Source: an uncultured Prochlorococcus sp. (GTDB lineage: Bacteria; Cyanobacteriota; Cyanobacteriia; PCC-6307; Cyanobiaceae). Taken from it: a stretch of DNA of 64,000 nt. The stretch lies in the NCBI GenBank assembly GCA_902539115.1, contig CACBHP010000001.1, positions 43,831 through 107,830 on the forward strand, in the 5' to 3' direction. Positions 42,883-51,561 of the stretch are shown here, in pieces. The notes below the pieces were generated by a model. It had not been told where the DNA came from. It saw only the letters and a program-made list of their open reading frames with translations, and made no database searches. Both the position numbers and the translations under genes were made by a program. Every line of letters begins with the position of its first letter. Positions within the stretch are counted from its first letter, which is position 1.

Positions 42883-43332
42883 GTGCAGATTGGAGATAAA
42901 ATTCCAGAATTTTCTTTACTGGATCAAAATGGAGTTAAAAGATCAAATAAGGGATTAAAAAATCCCCTCGTTTTGTTTTTTTATCCAAAAGATGATACAC
43001 CTGGTTGCACTATAGAAGTTTGCGGATTTAGAGATAAATATGACTTATTTAAAGTATTAGGTGCGCAAGTTTGGGGCGTAAGTAATGGAAGTACCTCAAG
43101 TCATTTGGCATTTGCTAATAAAAATAAATTACAATATCCACTTCTTTGCGACACAAATGACTCTCTTAGGAAAACTTTTAAAGTTCCTAAAGTATTAGGT
43201 TTTATGGATGGTAGGGTAACTTATGTTATTGATCGCAAAGGGACAGTTAGGCATATTTTTAGAGATTTATTGAATGGTCCTGAACACATTAAAGAGGCTA
43301 TTAGAGTACTTAAGGAAATTCAAAATCAATAA
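42883..43332 (+). CDS. prxQ: Thiol peroxidase of the Bcp/PrxQ family
   Basis: 149 aa, GTG start. Peroxidatic Cys in FFYPKDDTPGCTIEVCGFRD with the second Cys five residues on, the PrxQ pattern. It reduces peroxides using thioredoxin, a main peroxide defence in Prochlorococcus, which lacks catalase. Confidence 0.9.
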   Translation: MQIGDKIPEFSLLDQNGVKRSNKGLKNPLVLFFYPKDDTPGCTIEVCGFRDKYDLFKVLGAQVWGVSNGSTSSHLAFANKNKLQYPLLCDTNDSLRKTFKVPKVLGFMDGRVTYVIDRKGTVRHIFRDLLNGPEHIKEAIRVLKEIQNQ

Positions 43333-43399
43333 ATTATTGTTCAAAGAATTTTAGATTAATAACTTTTGTTTTATTATAGTTTCAGTTTTTTATTAATAA

Positions 43400-43495
43400 A
43401 TGAAGAAAATGGGTATGCATGCTGTTGATCTTTCTATTGAAAATGGTGTGTATCTTGACGGTACTCCAATCCCTCAAAAAATGATAGATCTATAA
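43400..43495 (+). CDS. Possible microprotein
   Basis: 31 aa, ATG at 43400: MKKMGMHAVDLSIENGVYLD, then GTPIPQKMIDL. Soluble. It is short and unsupported by context apart from a plausible residue pattern. Confidence 0.3.
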   Translation: MKKMGMHAVDLSIENGVYLDGTPIPQKMIDL

Positions 43496-43548
43496 AATAG
43501 AATTATGGATGAGGAGAATAAAAGACAAAGGAGAGGTTTTAAAAATCA

Positions 43549-43671
43549 ATGAGAAATAGATGCGTCAAGACGGGTTCTAAGCATTTTGATAAAGAAACAT
43601 TGAATCAATTATTAATAGACTCGGGATGGGAAGGTCTTAAAGAAAAGGAAATTTTATTTTTTTATAACTAA
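43549..43671 (+). CDS. Possible microprotein
   Basis: 40 aa, ATG at 43549: RNRCVKTGSKHFDKETLNQL then SGWEGLKEKEILFFYN. The GW near the end and the size recall the many small picocyanobacterial proteins; no family match claimed. Confidence 0.35.
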   Translation: MRNRCVKTGSKHFDKETLNQLLIDSGWEGLKEKEILFFYN

Positions 43672-43773
43672 AAAAATTTTTTTAATTATCTTAAAAATCA
43701 TTTATGGTTATTATTTATTTAAGTTAAGAAACTGAGAACTAATTAAATATTTTTTTAGGTCAAATTTTTTGAA

Positions 43774-44118
43774 TTATTTGAACCATCCTTTTTTTTTAGA
43801 GGAAACTATTTTCTCTTTTTCAGCTTTTGTTTTATTACTTGCTTTTTTGAAAGCCAAGTTGGCTTCTATAACTGTAACTATTGATATAAAAAAAAGACCA
43901 GAAATTCCTATTATTTGTTCACTTTGAGAGGGTTCTGAATCTCCTTGTAAAAAAAAACCTAAAGCGAACCATGCAGTACTAGCAGTGATGGTAAAAAAAT
44001 AGGGTTTCCATCTTCTTTGATATAGGTAACCTGATCCTAAACCAGGAAGAAAATTTAAAAATGATGCTACCCACCCCTTTGAAGATGCAAGTATTTCGTC
44101 TATTGAAGGATAAGACAT
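43774..44118 (-). CDS. Membrane protein, TM2-like
   Basis: 114 aa. FLNFLPGLGSGYLYQRRWKP followed by two hydrophobic segments resembles TM2-type proteins with an N-terminal amphipathic start; the tail is very Lys-rich. Function unknown. Confidence 0.55.
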   Translation of the reverse strand: MSYPSIDEILASSKGWVASFLNFLPGLGSGYLYQRRWKPYFFTITASTAWFALGFFLQGDSEPSQSEQIIGISGLFFISIVTVIEANLAFKKASNKTKAEKEKIVSSKKKGWFK

Positions 44119-44123
44119 TTATG

Positions 44124-44228
44124 TTAGGTATTTATTAAATGTGAATTTATATAAGCAAATGATATTGCCGCACAAATTACCCAACTAAAGGGTAAGAACA
44201 TTCTTATTTTTTCTTTGTTGTTATTCAT
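44124..44228 (-). CDS. Single-pass membrane microprotein
   Basis: 34 aa, ATG at 44228: NNNKEKIRMFLPFSWVICAA, then ISFAYINSHLINT. One hydrophobic helix. It ends 5 nt before the start of the TM2-like gene on the same strand, so they may be coexpressed. Confidence 0.4.
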   Translation of the reverse strand: MNNNKEKIRMFLPFSWVICAAISFAYINSHLINT

Positions 44229-44291
44229 ATAATAATTATGGAAAATATTTTTAAAATCTGTGGATTTAATAGATACCTTAAAACTGGAAGA

Positions 44292-44320
44292 ATTAAAAAA
44301 GACGGTTTTTAACCGTCTTT
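44292..44320 (-). terminator. Rho-independent terminator
   Basis: Stem AAAGACGGTT / AACCGTCTTT with a TTT loop; on the minus strand it is followed by a run of T. It lies 28 nt past the stop of the coiled-coil gene at 44348-44584. Confidence 0.8.
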
Positions 44321-44347
44321 GAAAAAAGTAATTTCTCTAAAAATAAA

Positions 44348-44584
44348 TTATTTATCTTTTGAGGATGAGAGAACTTTAAGTTCTTTTTTTACTTCTTTTT
44401 CTCTCTCTTCAAGATGTTTTAGTTGAGCTTTAAAAGCACCTTCAAGTCTTACTTTTTGTTTTGTAATTTCATCAAGCTCTTCTTGATGTTGGTTTTTCTT
44501 TAACTCCTTCATTTCACTATCGGAAATAACATATACTGGGCGATATGAAGGTGTTTCAAAAAGAAGATCAAACATTGAATACAT
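44348..44584 (-). CDS. Small protein with C-terminal coiled coil
   Basis: 78 aa (second Met at 44575 is also possible). N-terminal MFDLLFETPSYRPVYVISD, then a long charged helix (KQKVRLEGAFKAQLKHLEER). The N-terminus resembles short peptides that end in an F-D-x-L-F motif; a binding-adaptor role would be guesswork. Own terminator. Confidence 0.6.
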   Translation of the reverse strand: MYSMFDLLFETPSYRPVYVISDSEMKELKKNQHQEELDEITKQKVRLEGAFKAQLKHLEEREKEVKKELKVLSSSKDK

Positions 44585-44788
44585 AAGTGACCTTTGAATT
44601 AGTACAAATTCAATATCTGATAATTCTTTGAAATATTAAAGGATAAAAACCGAAGATATTGATACGGCAAATACACCGAATTTCGGTTTACCTAACTTAA
44701 CCGCCCAGTATTTACCGATCGAATTTTAAGGTATGTTTTAAAGTATTAAGGAGATGATTTTAAAGATCTAAATCAAAAAGAACAAAAA

Positions 44789-45217
44789 ATGGATTTAAAA
44801 ATTACTAAAACAATAGTAATCCCATCCAACGAAATTAAGTGGCGATTTTCCAGATCCTCCGGTCCTGGAGGACAAAATGTAAATAAAATTGAAAGCAGAG
44901 TAGAGATTATTTTTGATTTAGAAGATTCCAAAGTATTAAATGATTATCAGAAAGAGATTCTTAAAATAAACTTGAAAAACAAATTAGTAAATAATAGCTT
45001 GCGTTTAACAGTTCAAGAACACAGAAATCAATTATTAAATAGGCAGCTAGCTTTAATGAAATTGAGTTTAATCATAAAAAATGCTTTAAATAAACCATTT
45101 AAATTAAGAAAATCTACACAACCTACTAAAGCATCAAAAAAGAAAAGAGTTGAGGTTAAAAAAAAACGTGGTGAATTGAAAAAAAGAAGAAAAAAAGAAA
45201 AAATATATCAAATATGA
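44789..45217 (+). CDS. arfB: Class-I RF-like peptidyl-tRNA hydrolase ArfB/YaeJ
   Basis: 142 aa. GGQ domain FSRSSGPGGQNVNKIESRVE (about 21-40) plus a basic C-terminal tail (KPFKLRKSTQPTKASKKKRV) that enters the empty mRNA channel. Rescues stalled ribosomes by hydrolysing peptidyl-tRNA, a backup to tmRNA. Confidence 0.92.
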   Translation: MDLKITKTIVIPSNEIKWRFSRSSGPGGQNVNKIESRVEIIFDLEDSKVLNDYQKEILKINLKNKLVNNSLRLTVQEHRNQLLNRQLALMKLSLIIKNALNKPFKLRKSTQPTKASKKKRVEVKKKRGELKKRRKKEKIYQI

Positions 45218-45289
45218 ATAAACTAAATAAATATTTTCCTCGCAGACTGCAATCAAAGCATGTGATAAATTTAATTTTATTTTGGTTTA

Positions 45290-45538
45290 TTGAATTCAAC
45301 TAATGATTTTTGGTTAATTGACTCTAATTTTGTAGGGGTGATGCGTTTCTACAAAGATAGAGATTATTCTGATAAATCTATTGATTATATAATTATTGAA
45401 GAAGGAATTATTATGGGAATTCATGGAGAAAATCCTCCATTAATGAAAACTAGAAAAAAAATTAATATTGAAGAAGCAAGATTATTATGGCAAAAATTGT
45501 TAAATGAAGGTTGGCAAAAAACTAATAAAAAATGGTGA
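45290..45538 (+). CDS. DUF1651-like small protein
   Basis: 82 aa, TTG start. DFWLIDSN...VMRFYKDRD...PPLMKTRKKINIEEARLLWQKL...EGWQKTNKKW follows the pattern of DUF1651 proteins of Prochlorococcus/Synechococcus (KTR...EAR.LW..L...GW). Function unknown. Confidence 0.6.
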   Translation: MNSTNDFWLIDSNFVGVMRFYKDRDYSDKSIDYIIIEEGIIMGIHGENPPLMKTRKKINIEEARLLWQKLLNEGWQKTNKKW

Positions 45539-45564
45539 AGAAATTCTGCAATAATTTTTTAATT

Positions 45565-45729
45565 TCAGAAAATAAATAAACCTTTAGGATATAGCTTGGA
45601 AATTTTTTCCTTTTGCAAATATTTCTTTTTTTTTATGTCGTTTTCATATCTTCTCAACATCATTAGATAATTAGTAACTCCAAAAATTATTAAAAACACA
45701 ATAAATCTTATTCCTGCCTCAAAGTTCAT
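45565..45729 (-). CDS. Small single-pass membrane protein
   Basis: 54 aa, ATG at 45729: MNFEAGIRFIVFLIIFGVTN, then a very basic tail (YENDIKKKKYLQKEK). Unrecognised. Confidence 0.45.
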   Translation of the reverse strand: MNFEAGIRFIVFLIIFGVTNYLMMLRRYENDIKKKKYLQKEKISKLYPKGLFIF

Positions 45730-45791
45730 ATGAGTATTAAGCTTTATTCTAATCTGACAATTACTAATTAAAAATCAATCGGTATTTATAT

Positions 45792-46652
45792 CTAATTAAA
45801 ACGTCCAGTAAAAAATTTTTTTGATTTTACTTTATAAAAAATACATAACAAAAATAATATTAAAATTGCACTAAAGCTTCCGATTGGGTTTGGAATATTT
45901 TGTGTAAAAGGCCCTGCTAAAAAAGAAGGTGTATTTTCTTTGAATTCTATTAATCCATTATTTAATAAAAACCAAATACCCACAAGTCCTCCATGAATTC
46001 CTATGCAATTCCATAAAGAACCTTTATCTCTAATTTTTACTAATGATAGAAATATCCCAAGTAAAATAAATCCCAAACGTAATCCTACTATGTTCCAAAA
46101 GATCTCATTAGATAAATTATGAACGAAGCTAAAAATTATAGCTTGTAAAGCTATTGATATTTTTGTACCATATTCAAATTTTAATTCTTCTAGTAACCAG
46201 CCTCTAAAAATTATTTCCTCTGCGAATCCAACACCTAATCCAAGTAAAATAGAATTTAGCAATATTATTGGCGAGAATTCACCTACCCAAGAAATATAAT
46301 TTTTTTGCAATAGTGGTACCAGAATTAGAGTTATTAAAAATAAAGCAAATAAAATACCTTGAGAAAAATTGACAAAGTTTTTTAAGAATTTGTCTTTTGT
46401 TATCCCAAGAATTATCCAAGTACTTGATTTGTTTCTTTTGATATAAAACCAATATGGGAGTAAAAAGATAAAAAGTAAGAAAGTAATAACAGTACCAATT
46501 AAGGACAAATCTTCTTTTGCAAAATTAAACAATAAAAGTGGCTGAGATAAAGCCCAGCCAATTCCATAAAGAATAGGAATAAAAAATAAAGTGGATAAAA
46601 ATCTTGGTCTTAAAAGAAAAAAACTTCTAATTAGTATCATTACATTTTTCAT
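45792..46652 (-). CDS. CPBP-family intramembrane metalloprotease/glutamic endopeptidase
   Basis: 286 aa with about eight hydrophobic segments. CPBP motif 1 EEIIFRGWLLEEL, motif 2 FSFVHNL, motif 3 HGGLVGIWF. These Abi/Rce1-like proteases cleave in the membrane; target unknown. Confidence 0.85.
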   Translation of the reverse strand: MKNVMILIRSFFLLRPRFLSTLFFIPILYGIGWALSQPLLLFNFAKEDLSLIGTVITFLLFIFLLPYWFYIKRNKSSTWIILGITKDKFLKNFVNFSQGILFALFLITLILVPLLQKNYISWVGEFSPIILLNSILLGLGVGFAEEIIFRGWLLEELKFEYGTKISIALQAIIFSFVHNLSNEIFWNIVGLRLGFILLGIFLSLVKIRDKGSLWNCIGIHGGLVGIWFLLNNGLIEFKENTPSFLAGPFTQNIPNPIGSFSAILILFLLCIFYKVKSKKFFTGRFN

Positions 46653-46669
46653 TTTAGTTCGAATATTAA

Positions 46670-46867
46670 TTATCCCCAGCCTTTAGCTTTTATTATTCTA
46701 ACTACTTGTTCAAAAAGTTTTAGCTTTTTCTTTTTACTATAATTTATTTTCTTTGAAAGATTAGATAAATCTTTATAAAATTGCCGAGTTATTTTATCTT
46801 CTTTATCACTAGGCCATAGTAAGTCTGAGCCCTCTTCATATTCTTCTTTATATCTTTCTTTATTCAA
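46670..46867 (-). CDS. Small charged hypothetical protein
   Basis: 65 aa, TTG start: YKEEYEEGSDLLWPSDKEDK, then a Lys-rich helix and the ending IIKAKGWG. It ends 17 nt before the CPBP protease start and is probably in the same transcript. Confidence 0.5.
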   Translation of the reverse strand: MNKERYKEEYEEGSDLLWPSDKEDKITRQFYKDLSNLSKKINYSKKKKLKLFEQVVRIIKAKGWG

Positions 46868-46956
46868 ATTTTTTTTATATCGTAATAATTTAAATTTTAC
46901 TTATTGCAAATGCTTAAAAGTGATGTTTATTAAATTTGTGTATTTATTTAAAATTT

Positions 46957-47046
46957 ATGCTGATTAATCTTTCAACTTTAGTTTTTACATTATTATCTCC
47001 ATTGATTATTTTTGCAGTAATAGTATCGGTTTACTTATTTCATTAG
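46957..47046 (+). CDS. Single-pass membrane microprotein
   Basis: 29 aa, ATG at 46957: MLINLSTLVFTLLSPLIIFA then VIVSVYLFH. Almost entirely one hydrophobic helix, the size of a photosystem or cytochrome b6f small subunit; not identified. Confidence 0.4.
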   Translation: MLINLSTLVFTLLSPLIIFAVIVSVYLFH

Positions 47047-47073
47047 GAAGTATTTAAAATAAACTTAATTAAT

Positions 47074-47169
47074 TTAAGGGTGTATTATGCCTACTTTTTC
47101 TAATGCAAATGATAAAACTGCAATTACAGCCATTAGTGTTAAGATCTTGTTCTTTTTGATGAAATCCAT
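47074..47169 (-). CDS. Single-pass membrane microprotein
   Basis: 31 aa, ATG at 47169: MDFIKKNKILTLMAVIAVLS, then FALEKVGIIHP. Basic start and one helix; unrecognised. Confidence 0.45.
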   Translation of the reverse strand: MDFIKKNKILTLMAVIAVLSFALEKVGIIHP

Positions 47170-47243
47170 AATGCATATTAATAATCTATTTATTAAATTC
47201 TTATATAAAATAGTAAATAATTAAAATTATTATAACAATTACA

Positions 47244-47384
47244 GTGGAACCAATATATATAGGAGATTTAATTCCCTCAATAGCTTCTTATAAAAAGATA
47301 ATTGAAAAATATGATAAAGGTATAAAAGAAGGGGAATTTTATGAAGAACCTATTGAAGGAGATTTTAATTACCCTGATTGGTAA
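47244..47384 (+). CDS. Small acidic protein
   Basis: 46 aa, GTG start: EPIYIGDLIPSIASYKKIIE, then an acidic end with EGDFNYPDW. The next ORF begins 2 nt after its stop, forming a two-gene unit. Unrecognised. Confidence 0.5.
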   Translation: MEPIYIGDLIPSIASYKKIIEKYDKGIKEGEFYEEPIEGDFNYPDW

Positions 47385-47386
47385 AT

Positions 47387-47569
47387 ATGCTTACTACAAA
47401 AATAACTTTTGCCTTGGCAGATTGGATTAGAGAGTGGCGTAAGTGCCGGGATAAGAATCCTTCTATTGATGAGTGTGTAAAATTTGTTGAGTGGAAATTA
47501 GAAGACTATAAACTTTCTGATAGTGATAAAAGAATAATTGAATCTATTTTGCTCTATGAATCTGAATAG
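47387..47569 (+). CDS. Small helical protein
   Basis: 60 aa from the ATG at 47387: ITFALADWIREWRKC, CVKFVEWKLEDYKLS, RIIESILLYESE. Soluble, two or three helices. Second gene of the pair with 47244-47384. Confidence 0.55.
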   Translation: MLTTKITFALADWIREWRKCRDKNPSIDECVKFVEWKLEDYKLSDSDKRIIESILLYESE

Positions 47570-47689
47570 ATAAGGGATTATAGACTGTAATTTTTATATT
47601 TATCTGTAAAAAACAAAGGATCATTTACATCCTCTTACAAATTAAGAAAAAAGTAAATCAGCATATTTACTGATTTACTGAAAATATAA
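47570..47689 (-). terminator. Hairpin with T-run on the minus strand (47646-47679)
   Basis: A perfect 10-bp stem AGTAAATCAG / CTGATTTACT (47652-47661 and 47670-47679, loop CATATTTA). Its T-run lies on the minus strand (TTTTTT at about 47646-47651), so it would stop transcription coming from 48 kb leftwards. The rest of this 120-nt stretch holds nothing else I recognise. Confidence 0.5.
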
Positions 47690-48004
47690 AAAGGAGTAAT
47701 TTATAAATGTTGAGTTCGGAGGCAATCTAAATGATTGATAGTCCGCCTGAAATTTAGCAAATTCCAAAATATAGGAAGCGTATTCCTGAGCATGGGATTA
47801 TTCGAAAATTAAAGTTCAATCAATTAGTCTGATAAGACTTCGCTTTATAATTACTAGCGACAATATGGACTGAAATTATCGAGAGAAATCCCCGAATTCA
47901 CGTATTATAGGTTTATGAGTAAATAGACTTTAAAATATGTAATTTTATATCCTGTAAGAAGGAAATCAAATATTAAAAAGGACTGTACAAGCAGTCCTTT
48001 TTTT
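47690..48004 (+). ncRNA. Candidate structured non-coding RNA
   Basis: About 310 nt without a protein gene, less AT-rich than the surrounding gaps, containing nested stems such as AGGC/GCCT around AATC/GATT at about 47725-47755, and ending in a strong terminator. It does not show the signature sequences of tmRNA, RNase P RNA, SRP RNA or the glutamine riboswitch motifs. Strand is chosen from the strong plus-strand terminator. Confidence 0.4.
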
Positions 48005-48005
48005 G
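47975..48005 (+). terminator. Strong rho-independent terminator
   Basis: An 11-bp stem AAAAAGGACTG / CAGTCCTTTTT with TACAAG loop and seven Ts. No protein gene ends just upstream on the plus strand, so it should end the candidate RNA at 47690-48004. Confidence 0.8.
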
Positions 48006-48079
48006 TTTAACAAATTTCTTTTAAACTAGACTTCTTTTTGGATAGTATGGATTAATAATGTGATTAAAAATATTTCAAA

Positions 48080-49030
48080 ATGAAAGATCAAGTCTTGTTT
48101 CCAAAAATTGAAGTACGTGAAAAGGGTTTTTTACAAGTTAGTGATATTCATACTATTTATTGGGAAAGATCTGGTAATCCAAATGGCAAAAAAATTCTTG
48201 TTATTCATGGAGGTCCAGGAGGAGGAAGTCAACCAAGATATAGAAGATACTTTGACCCAGATAAATTCGATATTATTCAATTTGACCAAAGAGGTTGCGG
48301 TTCTTCAACTCCTTTCTCCGAATTAAAAGAAAATACGACCATTCATTTAGTTGACGATATTGAGAAATTAAGGATACTTCTGAAAATAGATACTTGGCAT
48401 TTGTTTGGTGGATCTTGGGGCTCAACACTTTCACTTATATATGCGATTAAAAATCCCTCAAGAGTTATCAGCTTAACTTTGCGAGGAATATTTTTATGTA
48501 GAAAGTTTGAATTGTTATGGTTTTATCAATATGGTGCAAGTGAGATATTCCCTGATGAATTTGAAGAATATATTTCTGTAATTCCAAAAGAAGAAAGAAA
48601 TGATTTAATAAGTTATTTTTATAAATATCTAACATCTTCAGATGCGAATCTTAGATCAAAAGCAGCAGCAGCTTGGACAAAATGGGAACTCTCAACAAGT
48701 CATTTAATAAATAAAAAATTTGATTTTGATAAGTCTGAAGTTAATTCTTTTTCAGATGCCTTTGCAAGGATAGAGTGTCATTATTTTATTAATAATATTT
48801 TCTTAGAAGATGATTTTATTTTGAAAAATATAAAAACAATAGAGTCGATTCCAACAAAAATAATTCAAGGGAGGTATGACGTTGTATGTCCTGTAAGGAG
48901 TGCTTGGGATCTAAATAAGAAATTAAAGAATTCTGAATTAATTATTGTTAATGATGCTGGTCATTCAATGAGTGAAAAAGGTATAAGTATCGAATTAATA
49001 AAAGCTGTAAAAGGAATTGAAAATCTCTAG
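48080..49030 (+). CDS. pip: Proline iminopeptidase (alpha/beta hydrolase)
   Basis: 316 aa. HGGPGGGSQPRYRRYFDP oxyanion region, FDQRGCGSSTP, nucleophile elbow FGGSWGSTLSL (Ser), catalytic Asp in GRYDVVCP and His in DAGHSMSE. Cleaves N-terminal proline from peptides in the cytosol. Full length. Confidence 0.93.
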   Translation: MKDQVLFPKIEVREKGFLQVSDIHTIYWERSGNPNGKKILVIHGGPGGGSQPRYRRYFDPDKFDIIQFDQRGCGSSTPFSELKENTTIHLVDDIEKLRILLKIDTWHLFGGSWGSTLSLIYAIKNPSRVISLTLRGIFLCRKFELLWFYQYGASEIFPDEFEEYISVIPKEERNDLISYFYKYLTSSDANLRSKAAAAWTKWELSTSHLINKKFDFDKSEVNSFSDAFARIECHYFINNIFLEDDFILKNIKTIESIPTKIIQGRYDVVCPVRSAWDLNKKLKNSELIIVNDAGHSMSEKGISIELIKAVKGIENL

Positions 49031-49053
49031 TAGAGAGAATATGGTTTTAAAAA

Positions 49054-49227
49054 TTAAAGGCCATTATCTTCAATATTTTGTGCAATACTTCTAAGAAGTT
49101 CGACTATATCAGAATCTTCGCATTGAGTATCCTCTTTGAGCAAAATGCACTCGTCTCTAATACTTACATTAGTACTCCACCATATACCTGAACTATTAGT
49201 ATCATCCCATTCAAATCTATTTGACAT
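49054..49227 (-). CDS. Small acidic hypothetical protein
   Basis: 57 aa, ATG at 49227: MSNRFEWDDTNSSGIWWSTN, then DECILLKEDTQCEDSD and a helical end. The ATG overlaps the upstream gene's stop by one base (TAATG), a sign of coupling. Unrecognised. Confidence 0.55.
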   Translation of the reverse strand: MSNRFEWDDTNSSGIWWSTNVSIRDECILLKEDTQCEDSDIVELLRSIAQNIEDNGL

Positions 49228-49484
49228 TACTTATTAATACTGATTTCGACCTCTTCATTGACTTTAGTTAAATCTTTTGATTCTTCTTTAGGTTCTTCTG
49301 GCCAGGCAACATCAAATCTTGCAATTTCTTCTGTAGCAAAACCTTCTGGATGACGAGTACAAATTTTCTTTCTCCTTACAAAAATATGATCAACTCTCTT
49401 TTCTTCATCTGGAGTAACTATCCTTTCTAGTTCTATTACTTCTGTAAAAGGAGTTGACTTTAGCTCTTTAGTAGGTTTTGGCAT
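49227..49484 (-). CDS. Conserved-looking cyanobacterial hypothetical protein
   Basis: 85 aa: ELERIVTPDEEKRVDHIFVR, CTRHPEGFATEEIARFDVAW, then an acidic tail. Soluble and beta-rich. First gene of a two-gene unit with 49054-49227. Confidence 0.6.
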   Translation of the reverse strand: MPKPTKELKSTPFTEVIELERIVTPDEEKRVDHIFVRRKKICTRHPEGFATEEIARFDVAWPEEPKEESKDLTKVNEEVEISINK

Positions 49485-49623
49485 GTTCTTATCTTGTTAA
49501 ATCTACCTTAAAGCTTAGATAACTAGACTGTGGATTTTTTAAATGGATTTACCAAAATCATTACCTGATTATTTAATTATGAAGGATTTAATCCTATATG
49601 AATAATAAAATAATCAATTAAAT

Positions 49624-51117
49624 TTATATCCCTAAATTTAATTCATATTGGATTTGTTTGTTGTTATTACTTTTTTTAGGTCTTTTATTGATTACTGTTT
49701 TTTTTCTTGAGCCATGCTTTAAATATATTTTTTTTGATATATCCCAGTAGCCTTTTTTTTGTGTGATTTCTTGAATTTTTTCCCTAGCTTCTCTAGATGT
49801 TTTAGACATATCAACTATTGGTTTAATGTATTCTAATCTTGAGTATTCTTCATTATTAAATTTGCTTAGTAACCAAGGCTCATGAATAAAAGTATCAGTT
49901 ACTTTTTTTAATTCTGGTACCCATTTTTTTATAAATTCGCCCTTAGGGTCGTGATCTTTTCCCTGCTTAATAGGATTGTAAATTCTATTGGTATTTATAG
50001 AGGTTGTTCCAGATTGCATTTGACATTGATTCCAATGTATTCCAGGCTCATAATCTATAAACTTTTTTGCTAATTCTGATCCTGAATCTTGCCAGGGTAA
50101 CCACAAATTATAACTAGCAAAAGACATGAGCATTGCACGCATTCTAAAGTTAATCCATCCATTAAAGTTTAATGAACGCATACAAGCATCTATAAAAGGA
50201 AAACCAGTATTTCCTTTACTCCATAAAACAAGTAATTCAGTTTTATTAGTTCTAATATTTTGAAAATAGGGGTGGAAATCTTGGAATTCTAATTCTGGTT
50301 CGCTTTCAAGTTTCTGAATAAAATGACAATGCCAAGTTAATCTACTCTTCAACATTCTTGAATTATTATTTTTATATAAATTTGCTTGATAAAAAATCTC
50401 TTTCAATGAAAGACATCCCCAACTAATGTAAGGAGATAATCTTGAGCAGCTATCAAAAGATTTTTCTGGGCTTGAAATATCTTTTGAATATGAATTTAAT
50501 TTTTCTTTAAAAAAATATTCCATCCTTTCAAGACCTTTTTTTCTTCCTCCTTTTAGTCTTCCTTTACATTCGTCTTTTTTAAAAGAAAATATTTTTTCGT
50601 CTGGTATTGCCCCAGTATCAAAATCAATTGGATCAATTTTTAATGGTCCTTTAATTAATCCCCTGGATGTATTTTTTGCCCATTTCTTTGACCATTCATC
50701 CCTATTTACATTTCCTCTAAATACAGAAAACTGTAAATATTCTTTCCAAATTATTTTTTTATTTGAAGCCCATAATTTAACTTCTTGATCTCTTTTATAA
50801 GTAAGCCAATCTCCAGTTTCTTGATGGCTATATATACCCATTATATTAAATTTGGAACTAATTTCTTCAAAGATTTCAATTACATTTCCTGTTCTTATTA
50901 CTAGTGGCTGACCTTTTTCTTTAAGTGAATTTCTTAAATCTAATACACTTTCTTTACAAAATTGCCATTGCCTTCTTGAATGAGTTTTTTGATTCCATAA
51001 CTCAATTTCAAATATATATATGGGTAAGATGTCATTATTTTTTAAAGATTCATAAAGTGCTTCATTATCATCTATTCTTAGATCCTTTTTGAACCATAAA
51101 ATATTTATATCCTTCAT
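49624..51117 (-). CDS. Photolyase/cryptochrome-family flavoprotein
   Basis: 497 aa. N-terminal antenna domain (ILWFKKDLRIDDNEAL), C-terminal FAD domain with SRLSPYISWGCLS, RLTWHCHFIQKLE, GFPFIDACMRSLNFNGWINFRMRAM and a NQCQ-x-SGTTSINTNRIYNP active region. It repairs UV pyrimidine dimers or acts as a blue-light receptor; the subgroup cannot be set by eye. The Lys/Asn-rich end is unusual. Confidence 0.85.
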   Translation of the reverse strand: MKDINILWFKKDLRIDDNEALYESLKNNDILPIYIFEIELWNQKTHSRRQWQFCKESVLDLRNSLKEKGQPLVIRTGNVIEIFEEISSKFNIMGIYSHQETGDWLTYKRDQEVKLWASNKKIIWKEYLQFSVFRGNVNRDEWSKKWAKNTSRGLIKGPLKIDPIDFDTGAIPDEKIFSFKKDECKGRLKGGRKKGLERMEYFFKEKLNSYSKDISSPEKSFDSCSRLSPYISWGCLSLKEIFYQANLYKNNNSRMLKSRLTWHCHFIQKLESEPELEFQDFHPYFQNIRTNKTELLVLWSKGNTGFPFIDACMRSLNFNGWINFRMRAMLMSFASYNLWLPWQDSGSELAKKFIDYEPGIHWNQCQMQSGTTSINTNRIYNPIKQGKDHDPKGEFIKKWVPELKKVTDTFIHEPWLLSKFNNEEYSRLEYIKPIVDMSKTSREAREKIQEITQKKGYWDISKKIYLKHGSRKKTVINKRPKKSNNNKQIQYELNLGI

Positions 51118-51186
51118 TAATTTTTTGTTTTATACTAAAAAACAAATTTTTAATTTGTATATGAACTTATTAAAAAACTAATTATT

Positions 51187-51561
51187 TTAAAATAATTTCA
51201 GAAAATCTTTATTTTTCATTTCAGGAAAACTTTTATCTTTAATTGAAATTATAACTTTTGAATAATATCTATATTTAGTTTGGTAATTACACATTAATAA
51301 GATAATCCTCCAATTTTTTAAATAAAATCTTCTTATTAATTCATCAAATTGTTTTTTATCAGTTTTCTCTAGTTGCTTTTTATTAGATAAATATTTTTTT
51401 TCAATCCATTCAAATATATCTTTCATTTTTCCATTAATTTTTCCATTTTTTATCCATTTATTTATGTACAATTCATCTCCCTCTTCTAATACAAAGCATT
51501 TTTCTGGCCTAGGAAGAGAAGAATTGTGGAATTTTTCTACAAAATTGTCAATTAATTTCAT
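51187..51561 (-). CDS. Hypothetical protein coupled to a DUF2834 protein
   Basis: 124 aa basic soluble protein with several aromatic and Lys-rich stretches (YLSNKKQLEKTDKKQFDELI). The start overlaps the end of the DUF2834-like gene by 14 nt, so translation is probably coupled. No family recognised. Confidence 0.55.
   Translation of the reverse strand: MKLIDNFVEKFHNSSLPRPEKCFVLEEGDELYINKWIKNGKINGKMKDIFEWIEKKYLSNKKQLEKTDKKQFDELIRRFYLKNWRIILLMCNYQTKYRYYSKVIISIKDKSFPEMKNKDFLKLF

Noticed and set aside
47700..47850. A 30-codon minus-strand ORF (MLRNTLPIFWNLLNF...) inside the structured region
   Set aside because: It overlaps the best stem structures and has no ribosome binding site that I can see; an RNA gene explains the region better, though not conclusively.
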